Positions 5,137 through 12,179 of a stretch of DNA of 41,234 nt are shown here, piece by piece; the first letter of the stretch is position 1, and each line of letters begins with the position of its first letter. A model generated the notes under the pieces. It searched no databases. It was not told the origin of the DNA and worked only from the letters and a program-made list of their open reading frames with translations. The stretch comes from a virus. The DNA is taken from positions 1 to 41,234 of the IMG/VR virus record IMGVR_UViG_3300037070_006263. One strand, 5' to 3'. The position numbers were made by a program, and so were the translations under genes.

Positions 5137-6684
5137 ATGAGTAACGATAAGCAAATAGATCCACATGAATTCGGAGAGAATGCAATACGAGAACTTTCAA
5201 CACATTTATACAAATATCCTAAGTCAGCAGTTAAGGAAGCAATTACAAATGGACTGGATGAACAGGCAGGCAAACCTAAAGAAGCGAAAATAGATATAAC
5301 AACTCATGTTGGACCAGACGATGATTTATGGATTGAAGATCCTGCTACTGGTATCAAAGATTACAAAAAATTCAAAACAGTTCTGAGGGGATATAAGGAA
5401 GTAGGAGGCCGATTATCTTCTTACGGAGACATAGATGAAGATATTGGCGGAAATAAAGGACTTGGAAAACTTGGTTTTCTGATGCTTGCAGGTGGCGAAA
5501 TACCTACGGTAGAATTCTGGAGTCACAGGCCAAGAATCGGAGAAATTAAAGCGCAGGGAATGAAAGTAACGATGACAGAAAAAGGATTTGAAGTTGAATA
5601 TATGGATACACTAGAAGCATTACCGCATCCAGGTGTCAGGGTTGTAATAAAACATTGTAAATGGGAGTTATTACCAAAGGAAACAGACCTGATAAAATAC
5701 ATAGCAAAAATGTTTGCAATACGAATCGCAAGAGGTACAAAAATATTCATAGATGGGAATAAGATTTCTGCACCAGAAGCCTTCAATTCAAAGGCTGAGG
5801 ATCTTTTTTCCCTGTCAGATGGCAGTATCATAAAAGGTAACATCAGAACTGACGACAATCCAGAGCATAAGAATATGCAGATTTTTAATAAGAATATATT
5901 TGTTGATGAGTTCTGGACTGAACATAAAGCAACAGGATGGATAAACGATAATTTCATTATTCCTACCAGTAGCAGGGAAGGAATTGAAGAGACAGCAAGA
6001 TGGTTAGAAATCAGGCAGGGATTAATGCAGTACTTAGATGAAAATTACGAAAAACCAAGTTCATTAAAAATAGACAGGATGGGAAAAGAAAAAGAAAAAA
6101 TGAATATGTATCTTAAAGCATTACAATTAAGAGATAGATTACTGGCAGGAATTTATAATAAAGAAGGAATTGAAGGCGAGATTACAGGCGGACAACCAGA
6201 AATAAAAAAACCGTTAATTAAAAAACCTGATGTTAAGCTAACAAATACTGGTAGCGAAGATGGAGAGCCAGTAATTCCGATAGGGCCTGGAACTAGAGGA
6301 AAAGGACCGAGAACAGGCGGAACAGGAACAAAGCCAGGATTTGAAGAAAATGGAGATCATGAAATACTTATAACGCCACCAGCTACCAATGAACAGAAAG
6401 AGCGAACAGGTAAAATAATTCCTAACATAATACAAAATATTCGTCCATTCGGATCAAATAAAGAAATGATGTTCCTGACAGATAACGGAATGACAATGAA
6501 CTGGAATACATACTGGCCTCAAACAGTAAGAGCACATAAAGCAAGTGGACCTGATTATAAATATGTAATTGCACCAGTATATGCACAGGCATTAACTAAT
6601 TTAGATAATGAAACTATAGACAAAATGGATTTAACAAAGTGGCAATTAAGGTATCAGGAATATATGAAATTCTTGGTGGAATAA
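5137..6684 (+). CDS. GHKL-type (Hsp90/MutL/MORC-like) ATPase
   Basis: 515 aa. The N-terminal ATP-binding fold shows the diagnostic motifs in order: N-box KEAITNGLDEQ (E35, N38, D41; expected ExxxNxxD), G1 box WIEDPATGI (D68, G72) and G2 box GGNKGLGKLGF (about 104-114). The following 200 residues have the alternating strand pattern of the second domain of GyrB/MutL/MORC proteins. A glycine/proline linker (about 350-420) leads to a C-terminal domain of about 100 residues with aromatic patches. Such ATPases clamp around DNA or act as chaperones through nucleotide-driven dimerisation. No kinase dimerisation helix or topoisomerase partner is seen, and the subfamily is unclear. Confidence 0.8.
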   Translation: MSNDKQIDPHEFGENAIRELSTHLYKYPKSAVKEAITNGLDEQAGKPKEAKIDITTHVGPDDDLWIEDPATGIKDYKKFKTVLRGYKEVGGRLSSYGDIDEDIGGNKGLGKLGFLMLAGGEIPTVEFWSHRPRIGEIKAQGMKVTMTEKGFEVEYMDTLEALPHPGVRVVIKHCKWELLPKETDLIKYIAKMFAIRIARGTKIFIDGNKISAPEAFNSKAEDLFSLSDGSIIKGNIRTDDNPEHKNMQIFNKNIFVDEFWTEHKATGWINDNFIIPTSSREGIEETARWLEIRQGLMQYLDENYEKPSSLKIDRMGKEKEKMNMYLKALQLRDRLLAGIYNKEGIEGEITGGQPEIKKPLIKKPDVKLTNTGSEDGEPVIPIGPGTRGKGPRTGGTGTKPGFEENGDHEILITPPATNEQKERTGKIIPNIIQNIRPFGSNKEMMFLTDNGMTMNWNTYWPQTVRAHKASGPDYKYVIAPVYAQALTNLDNETIDKMDLTKWQLRYQEYMKFLVE

Positions 6685-6685
6685 A

Positions 6686-7141
6686 ATGCAACAACAATTA
6701 ATAACAGCAGATCCGAACATGAAAAAATGTATTGTCTGTGATAAACTTGGAATATTTCAGATAATTGAAAAGTTACCGAAATCAGGATTAGCAGTAGGGT
6801 GTTTTCATGCCGATGGTTCAGTTCACAGGTGGGCAACATTTACTTCAATGAGTGCAGTCTTAAGCAAGAATAAAAGAAAAAGTGGAGCTGATCCTAGAAT
6901 AATTAATTGTCCTAATTGTCATAAGAGGGGAAGAGTAAATGATTATCATACAGATTCACAGAGACCTGATTTAATTTCGTATGTAGTAGTGCATGGTAAA
7001 ATCAGGGGAAAATGGGGAACTAAAAAAGGTCATAAGGTAAGTAAGCGAAACAGATGCTACATAACAAATAAAGAACATCGGGATATAATTCTGAAAAAAC
7101 TTGGCAGGTATATTCAACAAGGAAATGTAAAAAATGACTAA
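6686..7141 (+). CDS. Zinc-finger protein following the GHKL ATPase
   Basis: 151 aa. CIVC near residue 15, then aromatic strands, and CPNC-HKRG near residue 75; a C-terminal basic region contains a late Cys and positively charged helices. It starts one nucleotide after the ATPase stop and its end overlaps the next gene by 8 nt, so the three are co-translated. A nucleic-acid-binding partner of the ATPase is a reasonable inference, not shown. No family recognised. Confidence 0.7.
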   Translation: MQQQLITADPNMKKCIVCDKLGIFQIIEKLPKSGLAVGCFHADGSVHRWATFTSMSAVLSKNKRKSGADPRIINCPNCHKRGRVNDYHTDSQRPDLISYVVVHGKIRGKWGTKKGHKVSKRNRCYITNKEHRDIILKKLGRYIQQGNVKND

Positions 7142-7781
7142 GGTGCTACCAGTGAAAAAAGCATCTCCTGTCCTGACTGACTTGGTAGATGATTGGGCAA
7201 ACTCGTACATAAAATCCATAGAACTGCCAGTTAAGATTTTGAAACTGGCAGAAGATGAAGGACTGACTGAAATAGAAATCAGGAATATGATTGAAGCTGC
7301 GCTCTTAAAACGAGGACTGACCGAAAGAAGAATTAGACAAATTATGCCTGAAAAGTTAAAAGATTTACGAAAAGTCACAGATAAATCTATGAAAAATAAG
7401 GATGCGGCAATTAGTGCCGCATCAGAACTTGAAGAGGCCGAAGAACTCAGGAAGCAAATCGATTCAATGCAAAATGTACCAGTAACAACACCCGAAACAA
7501 TCATAATGAAATCAGAAGCCGATATTGCAGCAGAAGAATATCAGAAAGATTCACAGTCGCAGGAATTAGCACCAACTAAAGTTGAAATTCAGGCATTGTT
7601 AAATAATAATGTCCTTACGGAAGACCAGATATTTACATGGCTGAAAACAAAAGCTAACGGCATGGATATAATTTATCACGAAACAATCGGAATTGAAAAA
7701 GCAAAAAGAGATTATACATCTTCTTTCCTGAACAGAGGACTTAAGAGTTACAGGCATTATTTTTTTGAGGCAACATCTTGA
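7134..7781 (+). CDS. Helical protein, paralogue of the 4357 gene
   Basis: 215 aa. Residues about 35-80 repeat the module of the 4357 protein: EDEGL, IEIRNMIEAAL and KRGLTERRIRQIMPEKL. A second helical segment near the C-terminus (VLTEDQIFTWLKTKANG, FLNRGLKSYRHYF) looks like a divergent repeat of the same kind. The pattern suggests helix-turn-helix-like DNA binding, but I cannot name the family. The duplicated gene pair brackets the GHKL ATPase and its zinc partner, which argues for one functional module. Confidence 0.7.
   Translation: MTKVLPVKKASPVLTDLVDDWANSYIKSIELPVKILKLAEDEGLTEIEIRNMIEAALLKRGLTERRIRQIMPEKLKDLRKVTDKSMKNKDAAISAASELEEAEELRKQIDSMQNVPVTTPETIIMKSEADIAAEEYQKDSQSQELAPTKVEIQALLNNNVLTEDQIFTWLKTKANGMDIIYHETIGIEKAKRDYTSSFLNRGLKSYRHYFFEATS
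7402..7422. repeat. Perfect 8-bp hairpin, arms ATGCGGCA/TGCCGCAT
   Basis: ATGCGGCA (7402-7409), loop ATTAG, TGCCGCAT (7415-7422), inside the 7134 gene. The same arms with a different loop occur outside genes at 23612-23632. The position within the gene corresponds to that of the hairpin in the paralogue (4641-4665). Confidence 0.6.
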
Positions 7782-7993
7782 CTACGAGTAAATGGTTCGG
7801 CACTTGCGAAATGTGCAAAACAAAAGATCAACAGTTATCTACAACTCAAACAAGTATTGGCCCAATTCGTTATTACATAAAGCGATGTTGTGATCATTGT
7901 CAGGCTGTTATGCGGCTTAATATCGATCATACAATGATGATTCTCGTAGCAGATAGAAAGCAACTCGAAAAAGAAATGGAAAAAAACAAATGA
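7778..7993 (+). CDS. Zinc-ribbon protein, 71 aa
   Basis: TTG start inside a TTGA overlap with the preceding stop. CEMC (about residue 10) and, about 25 residues later, CCDHC form a zinc ribbon, followed by a helix ending in a lysine/glutamate-rich tail. It overlaps the next gene by 4 nt. Likely the last member of the ATPase module by spacing; function unknown. Confidence 0.65.
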   Translation: MTTSKWFGTCEMCKTKDQQLSTTQTSIGPIRYYIKRCCDHCQAVMRLNIDHTMMILVADRKQLEKEMEKNK

Positions 7994-8403
7994 CCAGTAA
8001 AATATTTCTCTCAGTCTTTTCTTTAATCCTTATTTCCGTAGCAGTACCAGAAGTAATTGCAGGTGGAATTCCAGTCCTTCCATATACAATAGAAGAATGT
8101 CCGAAATATGTTGATGCTGTCAAATATCTTTTTGTTGTTTATATTAATATCTTAAACGCTCCTGCTAATGGAATACTGAGAATTGGAATACCTGGAGAAC
8201 TCGGTTATAGATGTACATTTCATAATATAACCATGATACCTTACGGATTCAAGCAGGGAGAAATAAGATTGCATGATGAATTTTATGCCTGTATTGATGA
8301 TCGAGATACGGTAAATAAAAACTGTGAAATGCATCGCTTCATAAATGCAAAAAATCCTGAGACAATTTATTTAACCATGAAACATCTAAGTCCTAACAAA
8401 TGA
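7990..8403 (+). CDS. Secreted or envelope-exposed Cys protein
   Basis: 137 aa. The N-terminus is a classic signal peptide: MTSK, then hydrophobic IFLSVFSLILISVAVPEVIA with a plausible cleavage after A-G. The mature part has four cysteines (about 37, 70, 100, 111), which could form two disulfides outside the cell, and one N-glycosylation-type NIT. It overlaps the next gene, which shares the pattern A-C-x-D...C and a late MK motif. A role in superinfection exclusion or surface modification is possible; no family recognised. Confidence 0.65.
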   Translation: MTSKIFLSVFSLILISVAVPEVIAGGIPVLPYTIEECPKYVDAVKYLFVVYINILNAPANGILRIGIPGELGYRCTFHNITMIPYGFKQGEIRLHDEFYACIDDRDTVNKNCEMHRFINAKNPETIYLTMKHLSPNK

Positions 8404-8867
8404 ATAAGCTAAGACCTGCTGAAGATTATCATTCATTATCAGATGGATATAATAACGGTGAAAACAAAACAATTGTTCCTTATGAAGTAATACTTTTCAA
8501 TAACGGAATTATATGCAAGAAATCTCCGCATCCTGTAGTAGCCGACCACATGAAAATATGCAGGATGGAAAGATCAATAATAAGTCATGACAATTGGCCG
8601 ATTGGATTTAATTTTATTACTTTCCATTATATCGGAGCAGACCATGAGAAACGGCTTGATTTCATAGAAAATATTTTTACATGGAAAAATAATGAGAAAC
8701 CAGAAATCACTTATGAAGCCTGTAGCGATTTAAAAATGAAAGATGGCGCATGTCCTCGGTTTAGTACAAAAGAAAAAGCATTCAAGCACTGCATGAAACT
8801 GATGATAAAAGAATTTAATATTCTTTCTGCTACTGCAAATGATACTAACAGGTGTATCAAGAAATGA
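8400..8867 (+). CDS. Cys-rich hypothetical protein, 155 aa
   Basis: ATGA overlap with the upstream gene. It has seven cysteines spread over the sequence (ICKK, KICRM, EACSD, GACPR, HCMK, RCIKK) but no zinc-knuckle spacing, so disulfides are more likely than zinc. No obvious signal peptide at this start, which is odd for a disulfide protein. The C-terminal pattern (YEACSDLKMKDGAC) resembles the neighbour upstream (FYACIDDRDTVNKNC), suggesting a diverged tandem duplication. Function unknown. Confidence 0.65.
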   Translation: MNKLRPAEDYHSLSDGYNNGENKTIVPYEVILFNNGIICKKSPHPVVADHMKICRMERSIISHDNWPIGFNFITFHYIGADHEKRLDFIENIFTWKNNEKPEITYEACSDLKMKDGACPRFSTKEKAFKHCMKLMIKEFNILSATANDTNRCIKK

Positions 8868-9043
8868 GTTTTAGCTGTTCTTATGATCCAACTGATTATC
8901 ATGATACATGCGAATTTTGTAAACAGGATATTTGTGAAGCTTTCTGGTTTGCCTGTATGACCTGCAACAAATTTCTATGTATCTTATGTGCAAATAATCA
9001 CAGGGCTTTAAACCATAAACATAATGTTGAGGCTATAAAATAA
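8864..9043 (+). CDS. B-box/ZZ-like cross-brace zinc finger, 59 aa
   Basis: ATG at 8864, chosen because it forms an ATGA overlap with the upstream stop; a GTG at 8852 is an alternative. Ligand pattern: CEFC, C (about residue 23), CMTC, CILC, then H..L.H.H. Paired CxxC units ending in histidines resemble B-box or ZZ zinc fingers, which bind proteins (ubiquitin-type systems and signalling in eukaryotes). B-box-like fingers are unusual in viruses of prokaryotes. The exact zinc topology cannot be settled from sequence alone. Confidence 0.6.
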   Translation: MSFSCSYDPTDYHDTCEFCKQDICEAFWFACMTCNKFLCILCANNHRALNHKHNVEAIK

Positions 9044-9492
9044 TGTCATTTAATCGAGTAGCAAGAAAATCAGAAACAAGAAAAGCAGGAGAACCATTAT
9101 CTCATAAAAATGCTGTTACATTTATCTGCGATTTTATAGGCCGTAATATGTACCAGATATTTGATCAACTGGTAGCGGTTCATGCACCACTTAAGTTAAG
9201 ATATACAAATCAATTTATTGCAGATAATAAGGGACTTGAAAAAAAATACCCAGGTCATTCTTATGATATTGGATGCACCCTGCATAAGCTACCAGTCATG
9301 GTAATTGAAGTTGGAGATATTGGCGACAATACGAAACATAATTTAGGTCATGAAGAACAGCTAATTAATGACGGCATAGCAGAAAAATTCATAGAAGAAT
9401 ATTATCCTGACTGTAAGTTTATCAGGATAAATAAAGATGATTCGCTACTGGTACATGAACTTAAAAAATTATTATGGAAAAAATCAGCTTGA
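9043..9492 (+). CDS. Possible PD-(D/E)xK-like nuclease-fold protein
   Basis: 149 aa, beginning at a TAATG overlap. The central segment SYDIGCTLHKLPVMVIEVGD has the strand-D-strand-E arrangement of restriction-endonuclease-like folds (D about 75, E about 90), preceded by a helix-rich N-terminus and followed by FIEEYYPDCKFIRIN. The third catalytic residue would normally be K two after E; here it is GD, so activity is uncertain. It could be a resolvase-like or defence nuclease. Fold assignment tentative. Confidence 0.45.
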   Translation: MSFNRVARKSETRKAGEPLSHKNAVTFICDFIGRNMYQIFDQLVAVHAPLKLRYTNQFIADNKGLEKKYPGHSYDIGCTLHKLPVMVIEVGDIGDNTKHNLGHEEQLINDGIAEKFIEEYYPDCKFIRINKDDSLLVHELKKLLWKKSA

Positions 9493-9626
9493 GTGACTAT
9501 GAATGTAAAATATGCCATAAAATTATAGCAACAGATTCAAGTTTTAAAGAACTGAATAAACATCTACTAACACATAGTAAAGAAGAATTAATTCCTTATG
9601 TTAGCTGGTGGATGATAAATAAATAA
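9489..9626 (+). CDS. C2H2 zinc-finger microprotein, 45 aa
   Basis: TTG start overlapping the previous TGA (TTGA). CKIC is followed by a helix with HLLTH, giving a classical C-x2-C...H-x3-H finger, then a tryptophan-rich end (VSWWMINK). Single C2H2 fingers of this kind are frequent in archaeal viruses and often bind DNA. It directly precedes a 19-codon basic frame. Confidence 0.6.
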   Translation: MSDYECKICHKIIATDSSFKELNKHLLTHSKEELIPYVSWWMINK

Positions 9627-9686
9627 ATGAAAATTGGTGGAAGTAAGAGTTATCATAGGTTTAATAAAAAGAGAAAAAATAAATGA
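9627..9686 (+). CDS. Possible 19-aa basic peptide
   Basis: ATG immediately after the upstream TAA, ending in an ATGA overlap with the next gene. Composition is very basic (about eight K/R of 19). It may be a spacer frame used for translational coupling rather than a functional peptide. Confidence 0.3.
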   Translation: MKIGGSKSYHRFNKKRKNK

Positions 9687-9946
9687 TTCAGGATATAATT
9701 TCCAAGTTAGTTAATAAAAAAATAGTCTGCCGAAAGTGTCAGGAAGGAAAACATTTTGAATACTGCCTGAGAACTGTTGAGAAAGATATTCGGGAATTTA
9801 AGCTTAGAAAACATGAAGCAATTGCGAACTTAGCACATTTTCAAACAGGAAAATATACGTATGTTTTTCGCTGTACCTGCCCCTGTATTCAGGATCCCTT
9901 ATATCAACTCGGTCAGTATAATAAAATATTCGGCAAACTGATATGA
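9683..9946 (+). CDS. Cys-rich zinc protein, 87 aa
   Basis: CRKC near residue 16, one Cys near 28, then after a helical basic stretch a CTCPC cluster near 64-68. Five to six cysteines could hold one zinc plus a disulfide or a second metal. The middle is helical and charged (KDIREFKLRKHEAIANLAHF). ATGA junctions on both sides. Function unknown. Confidence 0.65.
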   Translation: MIQDIISKLVNKKIVCRKCQEGKHFEYCLRTVEKDIREFKLRKHEAIANLAHFQTGKYTYVFRCTCPCIQDPLYQLGQYNKIFGKLI

Positions 9947-10065
9947 CCTGTCCAGAATCTTTTAGAAATCATTTTTGGGATTATTCTATGGCATCATTTT
10001 ATGGAATTAGAATTTGTATGAAATGTGGATTACATGAAAAAACAAAAAAGAAAAAATATGATTAA
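9943..10065 (+). CDS. Zinc microprotein, 40 aa
   Basis: ATG at 9943 in an ATGA overlap, TAA at 10063. Cysteine near residue 3, CMKC near residue 25 with a following His, and a basic C-terminal tail (EKTKKKKYD). It overlaps the next gene by 8 nt. Probably nucleic-acid binding. Confidence 0.55.
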   Translation: MTCPESFRNHFWDYSMASFYGIRICMKCGLHEKTKKKKYD

Positions 10066-10213
10066 ATTAAACACTCCCGACTTATCGGAATGCAATTGTA
10101 AAACATGCAAAAGAGTTAAGGCCATGATTAAACATATTCAGGAAATGAAATTTGAAACTATTACCATGAATAAGGACAGATACCTTGAAGATTTTACGGA
10201 TTTGTTAAAATGA
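10058..10213 (+). CDS. Zinc microprotein, 51 aa
   Basis: The ATG at 10058 is preferred over an upstream GTG because it preserves the short overlap typical of this cassette. The N-terminal half has CNCKTC, a compact knuckle, followed by a basic helix (RVKAMIKHIQEMKF) and an acidic end. It overlaps the next gene by 4 nt. Function unknown. Confidence 0.55.
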   Translation: MIKLNTPDLSECNCKTCKRVKAMIKHIQEMKFETITMNKDRYLEDFTDLLK

Positions 10214-10356
10214 AATTAATGCCTGATAAAAATTCTATTTGTCAAATCTGTAAGAAAGAATTAATACCGTTAAATCAATGGTCAAGTGTGATGTATGATT
10301 CCCAGATAGACGGATGGGTTCATAGGGATTGTTTTTTAAATGAAACCACTGGATAA
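10210..10356 (+). CDS. LIM/PHD-like half zinc finger, 48 aa
   Basis: ATGA start; TAA at 10354. CQIC near residue 11, then W and a HRDC unit near residue 39, a C-x2-C...H-x2-C site of treble-clef type. It overlaps the membrane-protein gene that follows by 17 nt. No family named. Confidence 0.55.
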   Translation: MKLMPDKNSICQICKKELIPLNQWSSVMYDSQIDGWVHRDCFLNETTG

Positions 10357-10552
10357 AGTATTCTTAAAGCTGGCAATCAAGCCTGTAATATGCATAATAT
10401 TATCTCTTACAAGTATTATTTTATTCTATTATTCCGTAATTACAAATGCGCTACCATATATGATTGCAAATTTACTTCTAATGATTATTTCAGTTGCTTT
10501 AACTATAAGATATGATAAAAAATTAAAGCTGCATTTACGGACAGGGACTTAA
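10340..10552 (+). CDS. Two-helix membrane protein, 70 aa
   Basis: A basic N-terminus is followed by two hydrophobic segments (about residues 15-30 and 38-54) and a basic cytosolic tail (RYDKKLKLHLRTGT). The topology is probably both ends inside. It is the only multi-pass membrane protein among the surrounding zinc proteins. Small two-helix viral proteins can be holin-like or modify the membrane; nothing decides here. Confidence 0.65.
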   Translation: MKPLDKVFLKLAIKPVICIILSLTSIILFYYSVITNALPYMIANLLLMIISVALTIRYDKKLKLHLRTGT

Positions 10553-10558
10553 ATAAAA

Positions 10559-10804
10559 ATGATTGATCAGTTCTGCGGCAATTGCGGAATAAGAACAGAA
10601 GGAAATACCACTGCCGATAATATAACAAGATGTAATATTTGTGGGCAGGTTATACAATTTAGTTTATTATCTAAGCCTATCAAAAATTATGATGAAGCGC
10701 AAAGTATTTTTGAAGGTACTCCATTAACGGATAGACAGGAAACAGGCAGAGCAAATACAGGTAAATCAAAAAGAAAAAGAAAAAGAAAAAGAAAAAGAAA
10801 ATGA
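10559..10804 (+). CDS. Zinc-ribbon protein with KR-repeat tail
   Basis: 81 aa. The N-terminal zinc ribbon (CGNCGIR near residue 5, CNICGQ near 25) resembles archaeal TFIIB/TFS-type ribbons. The last 12 residues are alternating K and R, encoded by an AAAAAG hexanucleotide tract that could vary in length by slippage. A basic tail behind a zinc ribbon suggests nucleic-acid binding. The stop overlaps the next start (ATGA). Confidence 0.65.
   Translation: MIDQFCGNCGIRTEGNTTADNITRCNICGQVIQFSLLSKPIKNYDEAQSIFEGTPLTDRQETGRANTGKSKRKRKRKRKRK
10768..10800 (+). repeat. AAAAAG hexanucleotide repeat
   Basis: About five tandem units encoding the (KR)n tail of the gene at 10559. A six-base unit keeps frame, so slippage would change tail length in steps of two residues. 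Confidence 0.7.
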
Positions 10805-11022
10805 AAGTAGGAAGAAAGTTTGGTCTCTCTTGTGGACACTTCACCTTATCGCAGGCAAGAGATTTTGATTTTGAAAATAAAAATTCTCCGTATCAGTATT
10901 ATTGTTTTATTGCTCCGATAATCGGACAGGATAAAGAATATTGTGAAACATGCAACGATTCTTTTAGAATAATCAGGATACATGCTTTTGAAATAAGCAG
11001 GGATATTCCAGATTTAACATGA
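10801..11022 (+). CDS. Hypothetical protein with CxxC, 73 aa
   Basis: ATGA start. MKVGRKFGLSCGHFTLSQAR has a CGH, followed later by CETC (about residue 55), which could form a C-x-H...C-x2-C zinc site. Ends acidic. ATGA overlap with the next gene. Likely another small zinc protein. Confidence 0.6.
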   Translation: MKVGRKFGLSCGHFTLSQARDFDFENKNSPYQYYCFIAPIIGQDKEYCETCNDSFRIIRIHAFEISRDIPDLT

Positions 11023-11195
11023 TGGTTCATTGTAACTGTGGTTTTCCCTTTGCTACAAGCGAAGTAAGAATAATTAAGACCGAAGAATGGATACAAGGTG
11101 ATTGGATTAAATTTACTGTTCATTGTCCCCGTTGTGATGACGAAATAGATATTCAGTTCTTAAGACAGGTAAATAATAAATATATTATGACATGA
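11019..11195 (+). CDS. Zinc-ribbon protein, 58 aa
   Basis: ATG at 11019 in an ATGA overlap, with a second ATG directly after it; TGA at 11193. CNCG near residue 5 and CPRC near residue 37, separated by strand-forming sequence with W-I-Q-G-D-W-I. Expected to be a rubredoxin-like ribbon. Confidence 0.6.
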   Translation: MMVHCNCGFPFATSEVRIIKTEEWIQGDWIKFTVHCPRCDDEIDIQFLRQVNNKYIMT

Positions 11196-11196
11196 C

Positions 11197-11595
11197 ATGA
11201 CAAGAAAAAAAACTAATAACTGCTGTCATATTCAAAACTGTGATAATTTCGGAGATTTATGTTTCAGGCATTGCGGAGAATGTTTTGAACCTATTAAATG
11301 GCGGCCATCGCTACTGGATAAAGAGATTGCATATAATGGTCCAAAACCTTTAAACTTAGACGATAGTATTCATTACTGCTACTTTGAAGGTGAACATGCA
11401 AATCATAATTGCATACATAATGTTCCTGAGTACGTAAAAAAACATTATCGTAGCCTGATTAAAAATGGAAAATGCATAATTGAAAACTGTTTTTGTGTTA
11501 CAATAGAAGCAATAAAAGATCCAAAACTGCTGGCAGAAAGTAACAGGAAGCGTGCCGAATGGTTAAAGAAATGGGAAGGAGGAGATATTATTTGA
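11197..11595 (+). CDS. Cys/His-rich protein, 132 aa
   Basis: At least ten cysteines and several histidines: CCHIQNC, CFRHCGEC, HYCYF, HNCIHN, KCIIENCFC. The N-terminal part (about 1-35) resembles a compact treble-clef knuckle; the rest may bind a second zinc. The C-terminus is a basic helix. A GGAGG motif near the end of this gene serves the next start. Function unknown. Confidence 0.65.
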   Translation: MTRKKTNNCCHIQNCDNFGDLCFRHCGECFEPIKWRPSLLDKEIAYNGPKPLNLDDSIHYCYFEGEHANHNCIHNVPEYVKKHYRSLIKNGKCIIENCFCVTIEAIKDPKLLAESNRKRAEWLKKWEGGDII

Positions 11596-11596
11596 A

Positions 11597-11746
11597 TTGT
11601 TATTATGTTCTTATTGCGGCTGTACTTTGGAAGAATCTGAACAGAAAGAAATTACATGCATTGTATCTAAGAACGGTAAACATAAATTTCTGCGTACCAA
11701 TCAACGTGAAAATATGAGTAAAAAACATAAGGAAAGATTTGTATAA
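11597..11746 (+). CDS. Zinc-knuckle microprotein, 49 aa
   Basis: No ATG exists. The TTG at 11597 is chosen because GGAGG lies 13 nt upstream and the frame immediately encodes LLCSYCGCTLEE, an obvious zinc knuckle; a second Cys follows at about residue 21. An overlapping TTG frame at 11592 lacks any motif. The C-terminus is strongly basic. Confidence 0.45.
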   Translation: MLLCSYCGCTLEESEQKEITCIVSKNGKHKFLRTNQRENMSKKHKERFV

Positions 11747-11747
11747 C

Positions 11748-11978
11748 TTGATAATTAAATATTATTTTAGTGATGCTTTAAAATTAACAGAAATAAAAAC
11801 ACCAGATTCGTACTGCTGCAATTACATGAAAACAGAATTTGCAGATGGAAATTATAATCTATATGCTGAAAATGAAAATAATACCTTAGAACATCAGTGT
11901 GAATAATGCGAAATTATTCCTTTTAAATTCTGTCCGAATTGCGGCCAGCAGATAACTATTGAACTGGAAAAAGAATAA
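11748..11978 (+). pseudogene. Zinc-ribbon gene interrupted by an in-frame stop
   Basis: A TTG-started frame (11748) runs 52 codons to TAA at 11904-11906, ending EHQCE. The same frame continues directly as CEIIPFKFCPNCGQQI and stops at 11976. The FCPNCGQQI part is a standard zinc-ribbon end with no start codon of its own, and its partner cysteines lie upstream of the stop. A single substitution (for example CAA to TAA) would explain it. Alternatives are stop-codon readthrough or a sequencing error. Confidence 0.5.
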
Positions 11979-11981
11979 AAA

Positions 11982-12179
11982 ATGTACTGTCAGATTCATT
12001 TATGTAAAAGAAAAGCAGATTTTAATCTGTATGATAGAAAACCTGTCTGTAATTTTCATGGTCAGATAATCATAAAACTTAAGCGAGAAAATCCGCAGGC
12101 ATTTATTCACTGGAAAGATCCAAGATACGGCAGGAACCCAAGAGGTAAAAGAAGTCAGGGTAAATTATTTTTTGAATAA
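11982..12179 (+). CDS. Small basic zinc protein, 65 aa
   Basis: Begins MYCQIHLCKRKADF. C, H, C and a later C-NFH give a CxxHxxxC...CxxH zinc pattern, followed by a basic tail rich in R, G and K (RYGRNPRGKRSQGK). Likely binds nucleic acid. It is the last gene before the noncoding segment at 12180. Confidence 0.6.
   Translation: MYCQIHLCKRKADFNLYDRKPVCNFHGQIIIKLKRENPQAFIHWKDPRYGRNPRGKRSQGKLFFE

Noticed and set aside
5523-5957. 144-codon leftward frame inside the GHKL ATPase gene
   Set aside because: Shadow of the well-supported ATPase gene on the other strand; no motif and no element or ribosome-binding site.
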